From: Miscanthus floridulus
Taxonomy: Eukaryota; Streptophyta; Magnoliopsida; Poales; Poaceae
Length of the DNA stretch: 64,000 bases
Reading direction: 5' to 3'
Assembly (NCBI RefSeq): GCF_019320115.1
Contig: NC_089584.1
Location: 60,961,633 to 61,025,632 of the forward strand
Part shown: piece by piece, positions 1 through 11,075 of the stretch
Numbering within the stretch: the first letter of the stretch is position 1
Layout: each line of letters begins with the position of its first letter
Program-made: the position numbers and the translations under genes
The notes under the pieces: model-generated
Databases searched by the model: none
What the model was told of the DNA's origin: nothing
Seen by the model: the letters and a program-made list of their open reading frames with translations, nothing else

Positions 1-711
1 CTATTTACTTGTATGCCTTTCATGTTTATCTAGTTCATGCCTTAGTTGTTTAGCTAAAGTGTGGTTATTATAGTTGTATTTCACCTTAGAATGGGATCTC
101 CACTCGCATTGAGTGCTTTAGTTATAGATCATGACTAGAGTAGTAATTGTTAGCGTAGACATGGTGTCTAGGCTAGTGTTTACCTGAGTTTGCCCCCAAT
201 CCCATAGATAGTTGTGGTAGCCCCAAAGGTGATAGCTCTATAAGGCCTTTGTAATCCACCATGTTCAGATTGGTGTTTTCATAGAGCTTTTTGGTAGCCT
301 TCCCCCGACCATTCTTTCTCACCTCATTCGAGGGTCAAGAAGGTACTATTGCTCCAAAGTGTTATTGTGTGATCACTATGTTTTATCCATTCCTTAGTTA
401 TCCCCTCTGATGTGTACTAGAATAGAACCATAGTTATCGAGAAGTGCATAGGAACCTTGTACTCCCCCTTTGTCCTCTCACCAATGAATTCTCCTATGTG
501 TGTCATTATCCAGAACTCTTATCATATATCACTTACCCCCACTTTAGTCTAGTTGATATACTAGTTATTAGATACATGATGGCTAATTGTCACCTTCTTT
601 ACCATTGCTTCCCTATGGATAAATACGATACCCTAGAATACTTCTGGGTGAAAGCTACATCGGTATTCGTGCGCTAATGGATTTCTCTGTGTGCGTTAAT
701 AAATACCAACA
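1..711 (-). repeat. Athila-like LTR fragment, cut by the window edge
   Basis: Read on the minus strand from 711 this begins TGTTGGTATTTATTAACGC. The first 16 bases match the end of the element E LTR at 2190, and it continues with similar phrases (a CCCAGAAGTATTCTAGGG-like block, a GTATCGTATTTAT block, a GGGGTAAGT block). I infer an LTR of a related family, inserted opposite to E and truncated by the window edge. Short open frames inside it have no recognisable content. Confidence 0.5.
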
Positions 712-1479
712 TCATCTCCACCGATGTCTCTGCTCTGGTGGAGCTCCTTAGGATACCAACATTCTTCAAAAAAGGTTTTTGCTGCTTGCCTAGGAGGGGC
801 GCTTGCCCTAGTAGAGGCAAAGAACCTTGGAAATAGCATCAGCACTAGTCATTGGTTGTTGCCCATCAGCAACAGGTTTTGCTTGCATAGCTTCCATAGC
901 TTCCTATGAAATTCAATCAGTAAAACATTAGGTTACAAATAGTGGAAGAGGACTTCAACTAAAAACCCAAGAGATTAATTCATAACAAGTAATGCATAGG
1001 ACTTCTTTAGATGACTGCTGACAGAGATTCCATAAGCACAATGCATAGGTCTTTTGTAGCCTACTTCTAATAGAGATTATATAAGCACAATGTACATGTA
1101 CCATATAGAATGGTGTAAAATTGCAACTACAAAATTAAATGATGTTGCCACATTTGGCTCCTGCTGTGTTTCCTTCTTTTATGGCAATGGGTTCATTAGA
1201 TTTCAAGGAAAGCAAATGAAGGTACTTACAACGGTTGCTCTTGCAGCATTGCTTAGGCCCTTTTTTGTACTGGTATGGAAGTCCTTGAAGACTTCCACAT
1301 CATTAACATCTTCATTAGGTTGACCATGTTTATCAAGTCCTTGATCGTGTTCTACAACCTTTCTCTTGTTCTCCTTCTATTCACATTGCACACGAGTTTC
1401 TATTTATATATATACAAAGGCAAGAGTAACAATAAAACACAACCATCACTTACAAATTTTTGCAGCTGGACAACATAGG
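712..1479. other. Unassigned DNA, no gene seen
   Basis: AT-rich sequence between the LTR fragment and the CACTA-like coding remnant. No conserved protein could be read on either strand. It may be downstream, non-coding sequence of the same decayed transposon. Confidence 0.4.
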
Positions 1480-2189
1480 AGCGAGATCCTATAGACTGGT
1501 GGTACTTCACTTTTGCATGGTTTCACTTGTTCATCTTAGATGTTTTAGCTTCGTTTGTGTTAGACTGCAGCACAAGTAGACCATAGCAAGACTAGATAGG
1601 AAATTGATAGGTTCACACACACCTTGTTCTTAGCACTAGACCAAGTCTTGACATGTTCACACCACTGTGCATCACTCATGCAAGGGACAGGAGAGGTCGT
1701 ATGGATCTAATTAGCAGGGACGCCATTGAAGTAGGGTTGCTTCAACCTATAGCGTGCCTGCTGTACCCCACACTGCAATACATTCCAGCAAGCTTCTTGT
1801 GTTGGTGGGTGAGCCTTGTCAATGTCTAGCCTTGACTGCACAGAGTAGTATGAATGAAAAGTAAATCCATTAAAGTTGTTCAAAGTAGAGTTGAATGTCA
1901 AGAGAAGATACCCATACATACAGTTAGCCTCTCCACACAATTCCTATAATGGATGACACCGGAGGGCTTCTTGCAATGTTTCTAATGTGTCAAAATTGGT
2001 ATTTTATGCCAGACTACTACACCTGCCTCTGAGGCAAACTTGGCAGCTTGCACTAGATCATGTGGCCTTCTGTTCCCCTCGACAACAGAGATGGGCATCC
2101 TCAATCCTCCCATTGATTTGCTCATTTTGTCAAGCAAAATTCCATGAGTTAGAGGCCTTGGCTTCCTCACACTTCTTGGCAATGGTACT
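1480..2189 (-). pseudogene. CACTA (En/Spm-like) transposon protein remnant, Transposase_24-type region
   Basis: Minus-strand pieces read NRRPHDLVQAAKFASEAGVV (about 2060-1995), then CGVQQARYRLKQPYFNGVPA (about 1770-1710), then a TSPVPCMSDAQWCE-like stretch (about 1690-1640). These are typical of the Transposase_24-type protein encoded by plant CACTA transposons (recognised from memory of the family). Stops and frame breaks separate the pieces, so it is a relic. Its upstream part should lie beyond element E, at 22894-24085, because E landed within this unit. I cannot see the transposon ends. Confidence 0.6.
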
Positions 2190-2381
2190 TGTTGGTATTT
2201 ATTAACTTGTCACTTGTTTTAAGTAGTCACCTGTAATATGACTACATTTCTTGGCATCACTTGTACTAGGTTGTCATCCCTAATGATGGTGCCAAAAATA
2301 TTTGTTTGTACTACATAGCATTACTACTAGAATAATACTAAGCAATTCTTTATTTATTTATGTGACTAGGAAAAATAGTTA

Positions 2382-2438
<57 letters not shown>

Positions 2439-3822
2439 GGAATATGCAAACGTATAGATAATTATACCATTGTAGCACTTCACTCGGGAGTATTCTAGGT
2501 ATCGTTATTTATATTTTTACCATATGGAAGGTCTGGCACGAACATATATTCATAACTTATACTATTGATAGAGAAATAAACCATAACCAATATTCTACTC
2601 ATAATAGGGGTAAGTCATAGGATAAGATATATGATAAGTATTGATCAATGATAATGATAAATCACTAAGAGCACTACTTTCTATGGCCTTAGCATGGTCT
2701 GGTAGAATATTAGAGGAATAATTTCTAAGTCATTCTTAATTACAAGTCAAAGCATACATTGATTAGTGCAATTATACCTAGTAGTCATTGCTAAGATCAT
2801 CTTCATATCTACACATAAGGGATATTACTAAGGAAGATTAAGAACAGAGCTTGTTCTTCCTTCGTAACCGGACCCTACATGTGCCTATATTCGGGGAGTG
2901 CACTACAAAGGACTCAACGGGTGTGTCACATCTATGATCTACCACATGACCTAGAATATAGGGTGTATCCACAGGTAAACAACGTATAAGCACCAGGCTT
3001 TACACAATGTTGACCACTCACCCATGGTACCTTAGAGTGAGCGCTATACAAACTTATCCATGAACATGATGATAATCTAACTATACTAAGCATATAATCA
3101 AAGTAGACGATGAACATTATAACGAAGAACATAAATAAGATGAATACTAATATTGTCATAACAATTGTATGTAGTATATAAAAATAATGGAGGTACAAAA
3201 GAGAAGGAGTATAAAGATTATACCAAACCACGCTCTTGACAAGATCAAGAATCCAAGCGAAGCCTGCTTGCCTCCCTCTAGACCAAGCCTAACTAGCTAT
3301 GCCCTAGAATATGGTGGAGCTCTAAGGATGATTAGGGTTTCTATCTTCTCAAATGACTTGATGACTAGAGTTATGATTATGCCTGGGGGTGGTAGGGGCT
3401 GATATATAGCTCAAAGCGTCCAACGTGAGCCCTTGGATCAAACCAACTTAAAGGACGGCGTAGATGCAACCTAGGAGGTGTTAGAGAACCAACATTAAAA
3501 GGAGGGGCTGACATGTGGGCCTAGGGGGTCAGGCAGCATGCAGGTGGGGTCGGTCGGCCCCACCTGGTAGCCTCTGCCTCTTTGCCTCGGCTCAAAGTCC
3601 TCTTGAGTCTTCTAGTGTTCGTTTTGCTACAGATAAGCACGATTAAATCTGACATGTAGGTCCACCTTGATGGTTTTCTGAATAAACCCTACAAAAAATA
3701 CAGATTCACCAAAACTCATGGAATTTGTTAGTTTAAACCCTTAGACCTTTGTTGGTGATTATATTTATGCCCTTATACATGTTATATTGACAGTTTATAA
3801 TGGTTGTTAACTATCATCAACA
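2190..3822 (-). repeat. Element E 3' LTR (left copy, 1633 bp)
   Basis: It aligns along its length with 8947-10234 plus 22610-22888 (1567 bp). On the plus strand it begins TGTTGGTATTT and ends ATCATCAACA, giving TG...CA ends. It is longer than its partner mainly because of an (AT)n stretch at 2385-2434. A TATATATC box near 3403 (minus sense) is a possible core promoter. Confidence 0.9.
2385..2434. repeat. (AT)25 microsatellite inside the E left LTR
   Basis: About 25 uninterrupted AT units. The matching place in the other LTR (about 9128-9140) has no such tract, so it arose after E inserted. Confidence 0.95.
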
Positions 3823-3841
3823 AACTCCCCCAAGCTTAACC
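3823..3841 (-). other. Element E polypurine tract
   Basis: Minus-strand AGCTTGGGGGAGTT directly abuts the start of the 3' LTR (TGTTGATGAT). This is the expected primer for plus-strand DNA synthesis and confirms that E runs on the minus strand. Confidence 0.8.
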
Positions 3842-6059
3842 TTTGCTAGTCCCTTAGCAAAGCTAAACTTAGTAAATAGATCAGGAGGTTAAGGATTTTG
3901 AAAATATCAACACAACTCCTCAAAAGTACACATGCGTTCAAACAAGAATTCTCCTCCAGATTAGAATGAACCGATATGACTTTCAAACTTACCCATATCA
4001 CCTTCAACCATAGGGCTTTTTAGCCTTCACTTGGCTCTTGAGCAATTGAAAGACATAATGATCAAGTCAAGCACTGTCTCAAGTTCTTTGCTCAACTATT
4101 ATTCCATAGTTTTTATAGATTTTCAAAATAAAACTCAGAGCTTCCATTGTCTGACACTCTCAAGTCTCTCAATATGTGTGGTATTTATGGATCCTCACCA
4201 AGGCAAAAGTGATGTCATGCCTTTCTTTCTTCCTCAACTAAAGCTTATGTGGAGCTCATAGGAGTGAAGAAAGCATAAAAGAGCATACTTGTAATACATA
4301 TATTGTAAAGTCAAACCTCAGATCCAAGTGAGTTGAGTCATACAATCAAATCAAGAAGTGCATGTGTGTGGGTGTATGTGGTGGATATATATGATGGCTA
4401 ACCTATTTCTACTATGCTCCTTGAAAACGTATCTCTCTTTTGAAACTTAAAAACAACTTTGCAAGAAAACATGGGCTATCTTATTCATCTTTTCTTTCTT
4501 TTTTTGGCGGCCATCTAAGTACCCATTGTTTTAAATATCTTGGACACTTGTACATTTTTTCTCATCTCTTTTTTCTTTTTCTCTTTTTTTATGAATAACT
4601 TTTGCATAGCCACATGCTTCTTTTATGCAACAAAACTTTTGAGAGATAGCAATAAGAACTTAGAGCATTTATTTGGTGGATATCCTATCAAGAATATTTG
4701 TTGGTGTTTACTCCTAGTGTAGGAGTAAAATTTATTTGGGTGGATCTAGATGAAATGGCATGTTGTTGCGCCTACCCCTAGTGTAGGAGTAGTGCATACG
4801 TGGGTGGTGTGTATGTGATATAGATTTTAAGAGCATGACAAACCTCTCATAATGGTCAACAAAGCTTGACTAAACTCAATGCAATGCAAGCAGCAAATAT
4901 GTGGAAGTTTTCCTAATCTAAATATCATATATGGCTCTGGTAGGAATTCAAGTTTTGTCATACTAGAGCTCATCTTGTAACATTTTTATATTTTCAAAAG
5001 ATAAATCTCTAGAACTTTAGTATCACTTGGAACAAGATAAAAAGCAGCTCAGACCTTCTCATATAATATCTGTCAATTACCTAGACTTAGATCAAGCATA
5101 TGATACCCACGAGTTTCAAGTTCAGAGTAAATTCTTATATCAAAACAGTCATATCCAAAACTTGGGAGAATTCAAGGCTGAAAACTAGGTACTTGAAAGG
5201 AATTACGATAGAGCAACTATTCATCATTTCCATTGCAAGAGATTATCCTTAGAGTTCATTTATTCAGCTCCTAAAAATAGAAAATTAGAAACACACTTTT
5301 TATTTTGTTTTTCATTTTTAAGATCACACCTTACTATGTATATAACTAGCTAAGATAAATTTTCATTTTGCTTTTGTTTGTTATGCATCTTTTTATTTCT
5401 TTTAGCAAATATGAAGCAGACTTAAAAGTAGTAAAACCAAAAGGGAATGAAATACTTAGCTAGATACATGGGGGATGCTCCTCCCCCAAGCTGGATGTTG
5501 TCGTGGTCTTTCTTAGAGTGAGTCTACCAGCAGAAGTCTTTTTCATCCGTCTAGAAGTAGGGTTCCTTATGCAGCGGGTGTAGTAGCGGTTCAGAAAAAT
5601 ATACTTCGGATGGATGGCTTTACTCTTAATCATCCTACAAAATACTCCAACAAGAACACCAAAACTCATGACATGGATTAGGATAAGGGGTTAGCGGTCA
5701 GCCATTCAGAGATTTGTTGTCCTTAGGGGTTTAGATAGATTTTCTAATTGGCAAAGTTCTAGTAGGATGTCTATTTAATATTTTTAGATTTCCTTATTTA
5801 TATAATACAAAAAGAAAATGTGCATGCATGATATATATTTATATTTTTTATTCCACCATAGTGAATACTCTCTTGGGCTTTTACACATTGAGAAAATTTT
5901 TCACATGGGGCTTAGGCTTTATGATGCAACGATGTAATGCAGTCATGAAACATTTTTATCTTTCTTTTCTAAATGCAATGCTAATGCAGAAAAGTAAATA
6001 TGCTGAAGTGAAAAGTAAGTCATGCAGTACTAGAAAGTAAATATGGATAATTATCGATG
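3842..6059 (-). other. Element E 3' internal region without recognisable genes
   Basis: AT-rich sequence between the protease-like modules and the PPT, where RT, RNase H and integrase would normally lie; no trace of them is readable. A 69-codon open stretch at 5460-5669 (minus) has no recognised domain. The long T-rich tracts near 4500-4590 look like untranslated sequence. Confidence 0.6.
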
Positions 6060-6745
6060 TTACCTCACGGTGAGGGTTCGGAATTTTTAGGTCCTCCGGA
6101 CAGACTTGACTAGAGAAAAGCCCTTTATTCTTCAGGTGCATCATCCGGTCTTAGCGATGGAGACCTACATGGCTACACATCTTGTGATAGTGTCTCTGAT
6201 GGTGATGTCACCTTCTTTTTCCATACCTACTTGGTCTGTGGACTTGACTTACGTAGAGTAGGTTTCTCTTTTATAACTTCTTTAGGTTCCTTATCTTCCT
6301 CCCAACTTTTCTTTGGGGATTGATTCTTTTGGTTTTAGGATCATCGACGTCTCGTCCTAGAGTGGGACTTTTTTGGCTACTCATAAGTGGTATAACTATT
6401 AAAATAATAACATACCTTCTCTCTAGGGAATTGGAAGTGGACTTGTCCAGATCCAACATAGATGATTGCATTGGTAGTGTTGAGGAAGAATGATGAGCGT
6501 ATCATCTTCTTCTTCACCCATGTCTAGAACCATGAAATTGGCAGGGGCATAGTGATCATGTATTCTTACCATAACATCTTTTGCTATTCCTTCCAGAAAT
6601 CAGATTGATTGGTCCGCCATCTGCAATTGCATATATGTAGGGAACAAGGGTTCATCACCGAATAAGGATTCATATGTTACCTTGGACATTATGTTAACAC
6701 CTGACCCAATGTCGCAGAAGGTCTTATGGAATATTCTTTGTCCAA
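6060..6745 (-). pseudogene. Element E second protease-like module and C-terminal tail (PR2)
   Basis: On the minus strand the stretch around 6715-6620 reads CDIGSGVNIM, then SLFGDEPLFP and LQMADQSI. This is the aspartic-protease-like signature of Athila-type elements, with D-I-G-S at the active site. It is followed by DHYAPANFMVLDMGEEEDD (about 6560-6500) and a lysine/arginine/proline-rich tail to about 6060. Several stops interrupt the frame. It lies downstream of a first, similar module (PR1), so the element carries two. Confidence 0.6.
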
Positions 6746-6955
6746 TGGTACACTCGATCGTGGGACACCTGGATCATCCTTCTTAGCAAGGAATGGTGAA
6801 GCAAGGAGGTGGTTGTACTCTGATCGAAGTGTGTTGATCATATTAACTGATTCTTCTTGAGGCTGCCTAGTCTTGTTCTTCCTCCTTCTATTGTTCTTCT
6901 TCTTGGTCACTATTGTCTCTTCGGGCAGGTATGGCATTTGTGGATGTCTAGGAGA

Positions 6956-7320
6956 TTACAGGATGTGATTCTTGAAAGAAAACTTCTCCTTTCTATCCTT
7001 GATTGTGAAGCAGATCTTGGGACTATCCACGTAGATGATGGCTTTTGCTATGCTTAGGAAAGGTCGACCCAAAATAATGGGTGCCCTTACATCTCCAACT
7101 GTTTCTGAAACCACAAAGTTTATGGGAACATATGATTGTCCCACTCGAATAATGGCATCTTCAAGAACTCCCTTGGGGTAATAGATTGACTGATCTGTAC
7201 GCTATAAATGCATATTTGTGTCCAACAAAGTATCTCCATTAATTTGATCATAAATTAGATTAGGCATGATGTTGACACTTGCTCCAAAGTCACAGATAGC
7301 TTCTTAGAAAATGTGAGGTC
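6956..7320 (-). pseudogene. Element E first protease-like module (PR1)
   Basis: Minus-strand sequence around 7293-7264 reads CDFGASVNIMPN with a D-F-G-A active-site motif. It is followed, with one stop, by YDQINGDTLL and then the flap and C-terminal strand APIILGRPFLSIAKAIIYVD (about 7080-7020). This is the usual retropepsin fold order. It lies between gag (7415-8650) and PR2. The frame is broken, so it is inactive here. Confidence 0.65.
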
Positions 7321-7414
7321 CAATGACGATGGGGATGACAGGTCTCCCTAGATCGCTCTTCTTTTTAGGCAAGGTATAGTCTGTCCACCTTCACGTCGAT
7401 GGTTGTATATAATA

Positions 7415-8650
7415 TCATGCTACATTATGAATATCGACAAGATTTGCAGTTTCTAGATCTTTTGGTTGCCCCAGAATCTTACCTTTGTTGGATGGAGGAA
7501 CAATAGCTGCCAACTGAGCTATTTGTGATTTTATCATTTTATTAAAGCTATGCTGGTTCTTAATGGTAGAAGCAAAGCTATTCATTCTATTATTTATGTT
7601 CTCTAGAATTTTATCATTAGTAGCTACCTTTCTATATAATCCCTCCATAAGTTTTGGATTGGCCAACAATTAATTCTCTCAAGGGTAGTTGGTTGAAATT
7701 ATTTCAATTATTACCTTGAGGGTTACCTTGGTAGTTCGATCTCTATTGCTGGTTACATCCTTGATTCTGCTGTGGATGAAAGTAGTAGCTGTTGTTGACA
7801 AAGTCCACATCCTCTTGGGTTTTAGGATAGCTGTTCCCTGAATGCTCAGTATTTCCACACTCTTCATATGTCATGCGAGAATCATGAATGTGCATGACTT
7901 CTTGCTTCTCATTGGCTCGATCTTTAAACTTCTTTATCAGTAGGTCCATCTTGGCAGATAACATGTCTACCTCCTTGAGTTGATGCATACCTCCACCTCT
8001 CTTGTGGGTCTAAAGACGTTCTTCATTCCAACTTTGGTTGGAGGTCATCTTCTCCACAAGAGCTGTTGCAGCTGGTATGGTAGTGACAGGAATGCACCTC
8101 CAACAACAGCATCCATAGTCTCATGAGTATTGTTGGTCAACCCATGGTAGAAAGTCTGCATGAGTAGCCAGTTCTCCATCCCATGATGAGGACATTCTGC
8201 AATGTAATCTTGAAAGCATTCCCACACCTTAGGGATAGATTCATCATGTTGTTGCTAAAAGCTTGAGATTCTCCCATGTAGAGCATTGGTCTTGCTTGTG
8301 GGAAAGAACTTTGCTAGAAAGGTAGTGGAGAAGTTATCCCATGTAGTATTTCTATCTTTGTTGGCGTAAAACCATTGCTTTTCCTTCCCCAAGAGTGAGA
8401 ATGGGAAGAGGCAAAGTAATATGGCATCTTGGGTTACTCTTTTGATGGTGAAAGTGCTACAGATCTCTATGAAGTGTTGGAGATGTGCACTCACATCTTC
8501 ATGCGCCTTTCCACTAAACTGGCTTGCTTGCACCATGTTGATGAGGGCTAGCTTGGGCTCAAATCCATTGTCTTCGACATTGACTGTCGGTCTAGTACGG
8601 ATGTTGGCTATAGTTGGAGCAGAGAATTCACATAGAGTCCTGTTAGCCAT
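7415..8650 (-). pseudogene. gag: Element E gag (Athila-like)
   Basis: Capsid-like polyprotein on the minus strand, starting at the ATG at 8650 (MANRTLCEFSAPT). Recognisable parts are the retrotransposon gag domain (QASQFSGKAHEDVSAHLQHF, then FPFSLLGKEKQWFY, about 8560-8350), a second part at 8227-8045, and a zinc-knuckle relic at about 7870-7810. The knuckle reads YEECGNTEHSGNSY where the family has cysteines at both ends. Both losses fit TGY to TAY, a G-to-A change. A coiled-coil-like stretch follows at 7669-7415. Several stops separate the pieces. Confidence 0.7.
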
Positions 8651-8921
8651 GGCTTCAAATTCAGGTTATAAGCTTCGCCTTATATGGTTGTTCTCTGACT
8701 TTAAAGCTAGAACTTTCTTCAGTCCAGCCTTAGTCCTCTAGATTAATGCTTCTAGATCTTCAACGTAGTTTGCTAGAAGGTCAAAACCGGTCATACATTA
8801 CCCTGCATAAGATACACAAGTAGACAAAACAAGGGTAACTCTGCTTGAGCAGAGGTCAATGGTTATTTCGATCACATCAATAAGTATAAGTTTATCAATA
8901 CTTCCTTTGCCTAGCTTCCTA

Positions 8922-8938
8922 CCCCGGCAACGGTGCCA
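8922..8938 (-). other. Element E primer-binding site
   Basis: Minus-strand TGGCACCGTTGCCGGGG lies 8 bp inside the 5' LTR edge at 8947. It matches the tRNA 3'-end type (Asp-like, from memory) reported for Athila elements. Confidence 0.75.
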
Positions 8939-8946
8939 GAAATGCT

Positions 8947-10234
8947 TGTTGGTATTTATTAACTTGTCACTTGTTTTAAGTAGTCACCAGTAATATGACT
9001 ACATTTCCTAGCATCACTTGTACTAGGTTGTCATCCCTAATGACGGTGCCAGAAATGCTTGTTTGTACTATATAGCATTACTACTATAATAATACTAAGT
9101 AGTTCTTTATTTATTTATGTGACTAGGAAGAATAGATACAGATAATTATACCATTGTAGCACTTCACCCAGGAGTATTCTAGGTATCGTTATTTATATTT
9201 TTACCACAAGGAAGGTCTGACACGGACATGTATTCATAACTTATACTATTGATGGACAAATAAACCATAACCAATATTCTACTCATAATAGGGGTAAGTC
9301 ATAGGATAAGATATATGATAAGTATTGATCAATGATAATAATAAATCACTCAGAGCACTCCTTTCTATGGCCTTAGCATGGTCAGATAGAATATTAGAGG
9401 AATAATTCCTAAGTCATTCTTAATTACAAGTCAAAGCATACATTGATTAGTGCAATTATACCTAGTAGTCATTGCTAAGATCATCTTCATATCTACACGT
9501 AAGTGATATTACTAAGGAAGATTAAGAACAGAGCTTGTTCCTCCTTCGTAACCGGACCCTATGTGTGCCTATATTCAGGGAGTGGACTACAAAGGACTCA
9601 ATGGGAGTGTCACATCCGCGATCTACCACATGACCAATAATATAGGGTGTATCTGTAGGTAAACAACGTATAAGCACCCCCTTACACAATGTCAACCACT
9701 CACCCATGGTACCTTAGAGTGAGCGCTATACGAACTTATCCATGAACATGATGATAATCTAACTATACTAAGCATATAATCAAAGTAGATGATGAACATT
9801 ATAACAAAGAACATGAATAAGATGAATACTAATATTGTCATAACAATTGTAATTAATATAAAATAATGGAGGTACAAAAGAGAGGGAGTATAAAGATTAT
9901 ACCAAACCACGCTCTTGACAAGATCGGGAATCCATGCGAAGCCTGCTTGCCTCCCTCTAGACCTAGCCTAACTAGCTATGCCCTAGAATATGGTGGAGCT
10001 CTAAGGATGATTAGGGTTTCCGTCATTTCAAATGACTTGATGATTGGAGTTATGATTATGCCTAGGGGTGGCAGGGGCTGATATATATAGCCTAGAGCAT
10101 CCAACATGAGTCCTTGGATCAAACTGACTTAAAGGACAGCATAGATGCAACCTAGCAGGTGGTGGAGAACCGATATTCGAAGGAGGGGCTGACATGTGGG
10201 TCCAGGGGGTCGGGCGGTCTGTAGGTGGGGCTGG
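8947..10234 (-). repeat. Element E 5' LTR, first part
   Basis: Direct repeat of 2190-3822. It begins TGTTGGTATTTATTAACTTG and is interrupted at 10234 by element A; it resumes at 22610. A PBS-like copy (ACGGTGCCAGAAATGCTTG) is embedded at 9043-9061, about 113 bp inside the LTR edge. Confidence 0.9.
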
Positions 10235-10359
10235 TGTTGACACCGTTTTTTGCACGTGTTAAAATGATCGGAGTGGACTAATCGGCAAGGGGAAAGTTAC
10301 TGTATACTTTGATAGCCGATGAAAGATAGCTTGTAAAGATGGTTGCCGATAGCTGGTGA

Positions 10360-10503
10360 TGCCGATGAAGGGAGGCTTGAAGACTACTGCCGATGAAACA
10401 GGGAGTATGCCAATAAAGGAAGACTTGAGGAGTACTGCCGATGAAACAAGGAGTATGCTGATGAGGGAAGACTTGAAGACTATTGCCGATGAAACAGGGG
10501 GTA
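10360..10503 (+). repeat. 48-bp tandem repeat in the U3 of element A (three units)
   Basis: Each unit is a 28-bp and a 20-bp half, each half starting with TGCCGATGA or a close variant: 10360-10407, 10408-10455, 10456-10503. The 3' LTR carries the same three units. Element B has about one unit in its LTRs, so the copy number changed between sister elements. Confidence 0.85.
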
Positions 10504-10681
10504 TGCCGATGGGAAGGAGGACGGTGAGATTTCCATCGTAATTGAGGCGGACAGGGAAATAGATAGGAGTTGATTTCCTTTTCTATAGTTGTTAGAGTAT
10601 GATTCATGTAAGAGTCACGTGTTTCCTTAGATATGGGCTTGGTGTCCTAGTTGTGTTTGGTTGTGTCTCTTTAGATCAGGG

Positions 10682-10689
10682 TATAAATA
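10682..10689 (+). promoter_or_regulatory. TATA box of the element A LTR promoter
   Basis: TATAAATA within GGGTATAAATATGG. The 3' LTR has it at 22253-22260, and element B has the equivalent at 41993-42000 and 53618-53625 (minus). This is the likely start region for genomic RNA. Confidence 0.7.
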
Positions 10690-11037
10690 TGGAGTGAGGG
10701 GCAATGTAATTAGATATATCAATCAATATCAAAACCAATTTTTACTCCCATTTGCATCTACTTACTTTTCGGCGACTTCGTCAATTTGCATTATTTTCTC
10801 TTTACAAGTTCTCATTGATTCGGCGAGCTGCATCGCTTCAGTGCGACCTTCGGCGATCCTCGAGTTCCGCATGAGTACCTCTTGGCCATGACTTCTGGGT
10901 GTATCGCTGTTGTCAGGACCAAAGTGCTCGTATCTTCATCCTTGTCGATTAACAGGTCAAATCGACTAGCACGCCTTGGATATCGATTCGGGTATTAGCC
11001 CTTTGTGTTTGCAGATCCACTTTTGCATCAACACATC

Positions 11038-11059
11038 TTTTGGCATGCCCAGTGGGACA
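11038..11059 (+). other. Element A primer-binding site
   Basis: TTTTGGCATGCCCAGTGGGA begins four bases after the LTR edge. B (53249-53270) and C (61464-61486) have the same site with one or a few changes (TTTTGGCACGCC... and TTTTGGCATGCC...). I cannot name the primer tRNA with certainty. Confidence 0.7.
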
Positions 11060-11075
11060 AATCAATCCAATCAAT

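Larger units (their letters stand above)
10235..11033 (+). repeat. Element A 5' LTR (799 bp)
   Basis: Begins TGTTGACACC and ends GCATCAACA, with TGTTGA/TCAACA as a short terminal inverted repeat. It is the same length as the 3' LTR. It holds a 48-bp-period repeat in U3 and a TATA box. Open frames inside come from the repeat and are not genes. Confidence 0.97.

Noticed and set aside
3823..8946. RT or integrase in element E
   Set aside because: Searched by eye for YIDD/YVDD-, DDE- and RNase H-like motifs on both strands; none seen.
10356..10541. Open frame in the A LTR (also at 21927-22112)
   Set aside because: Produced by the 48-bp U3 repeat; it does not persist in element B.
11040..11075. 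Upstream start of gag at the ATG inside the PBS
   Set aside because: Element B has GGCACG at that place, so the ATG is not conserved; the next ATG (11076) is.
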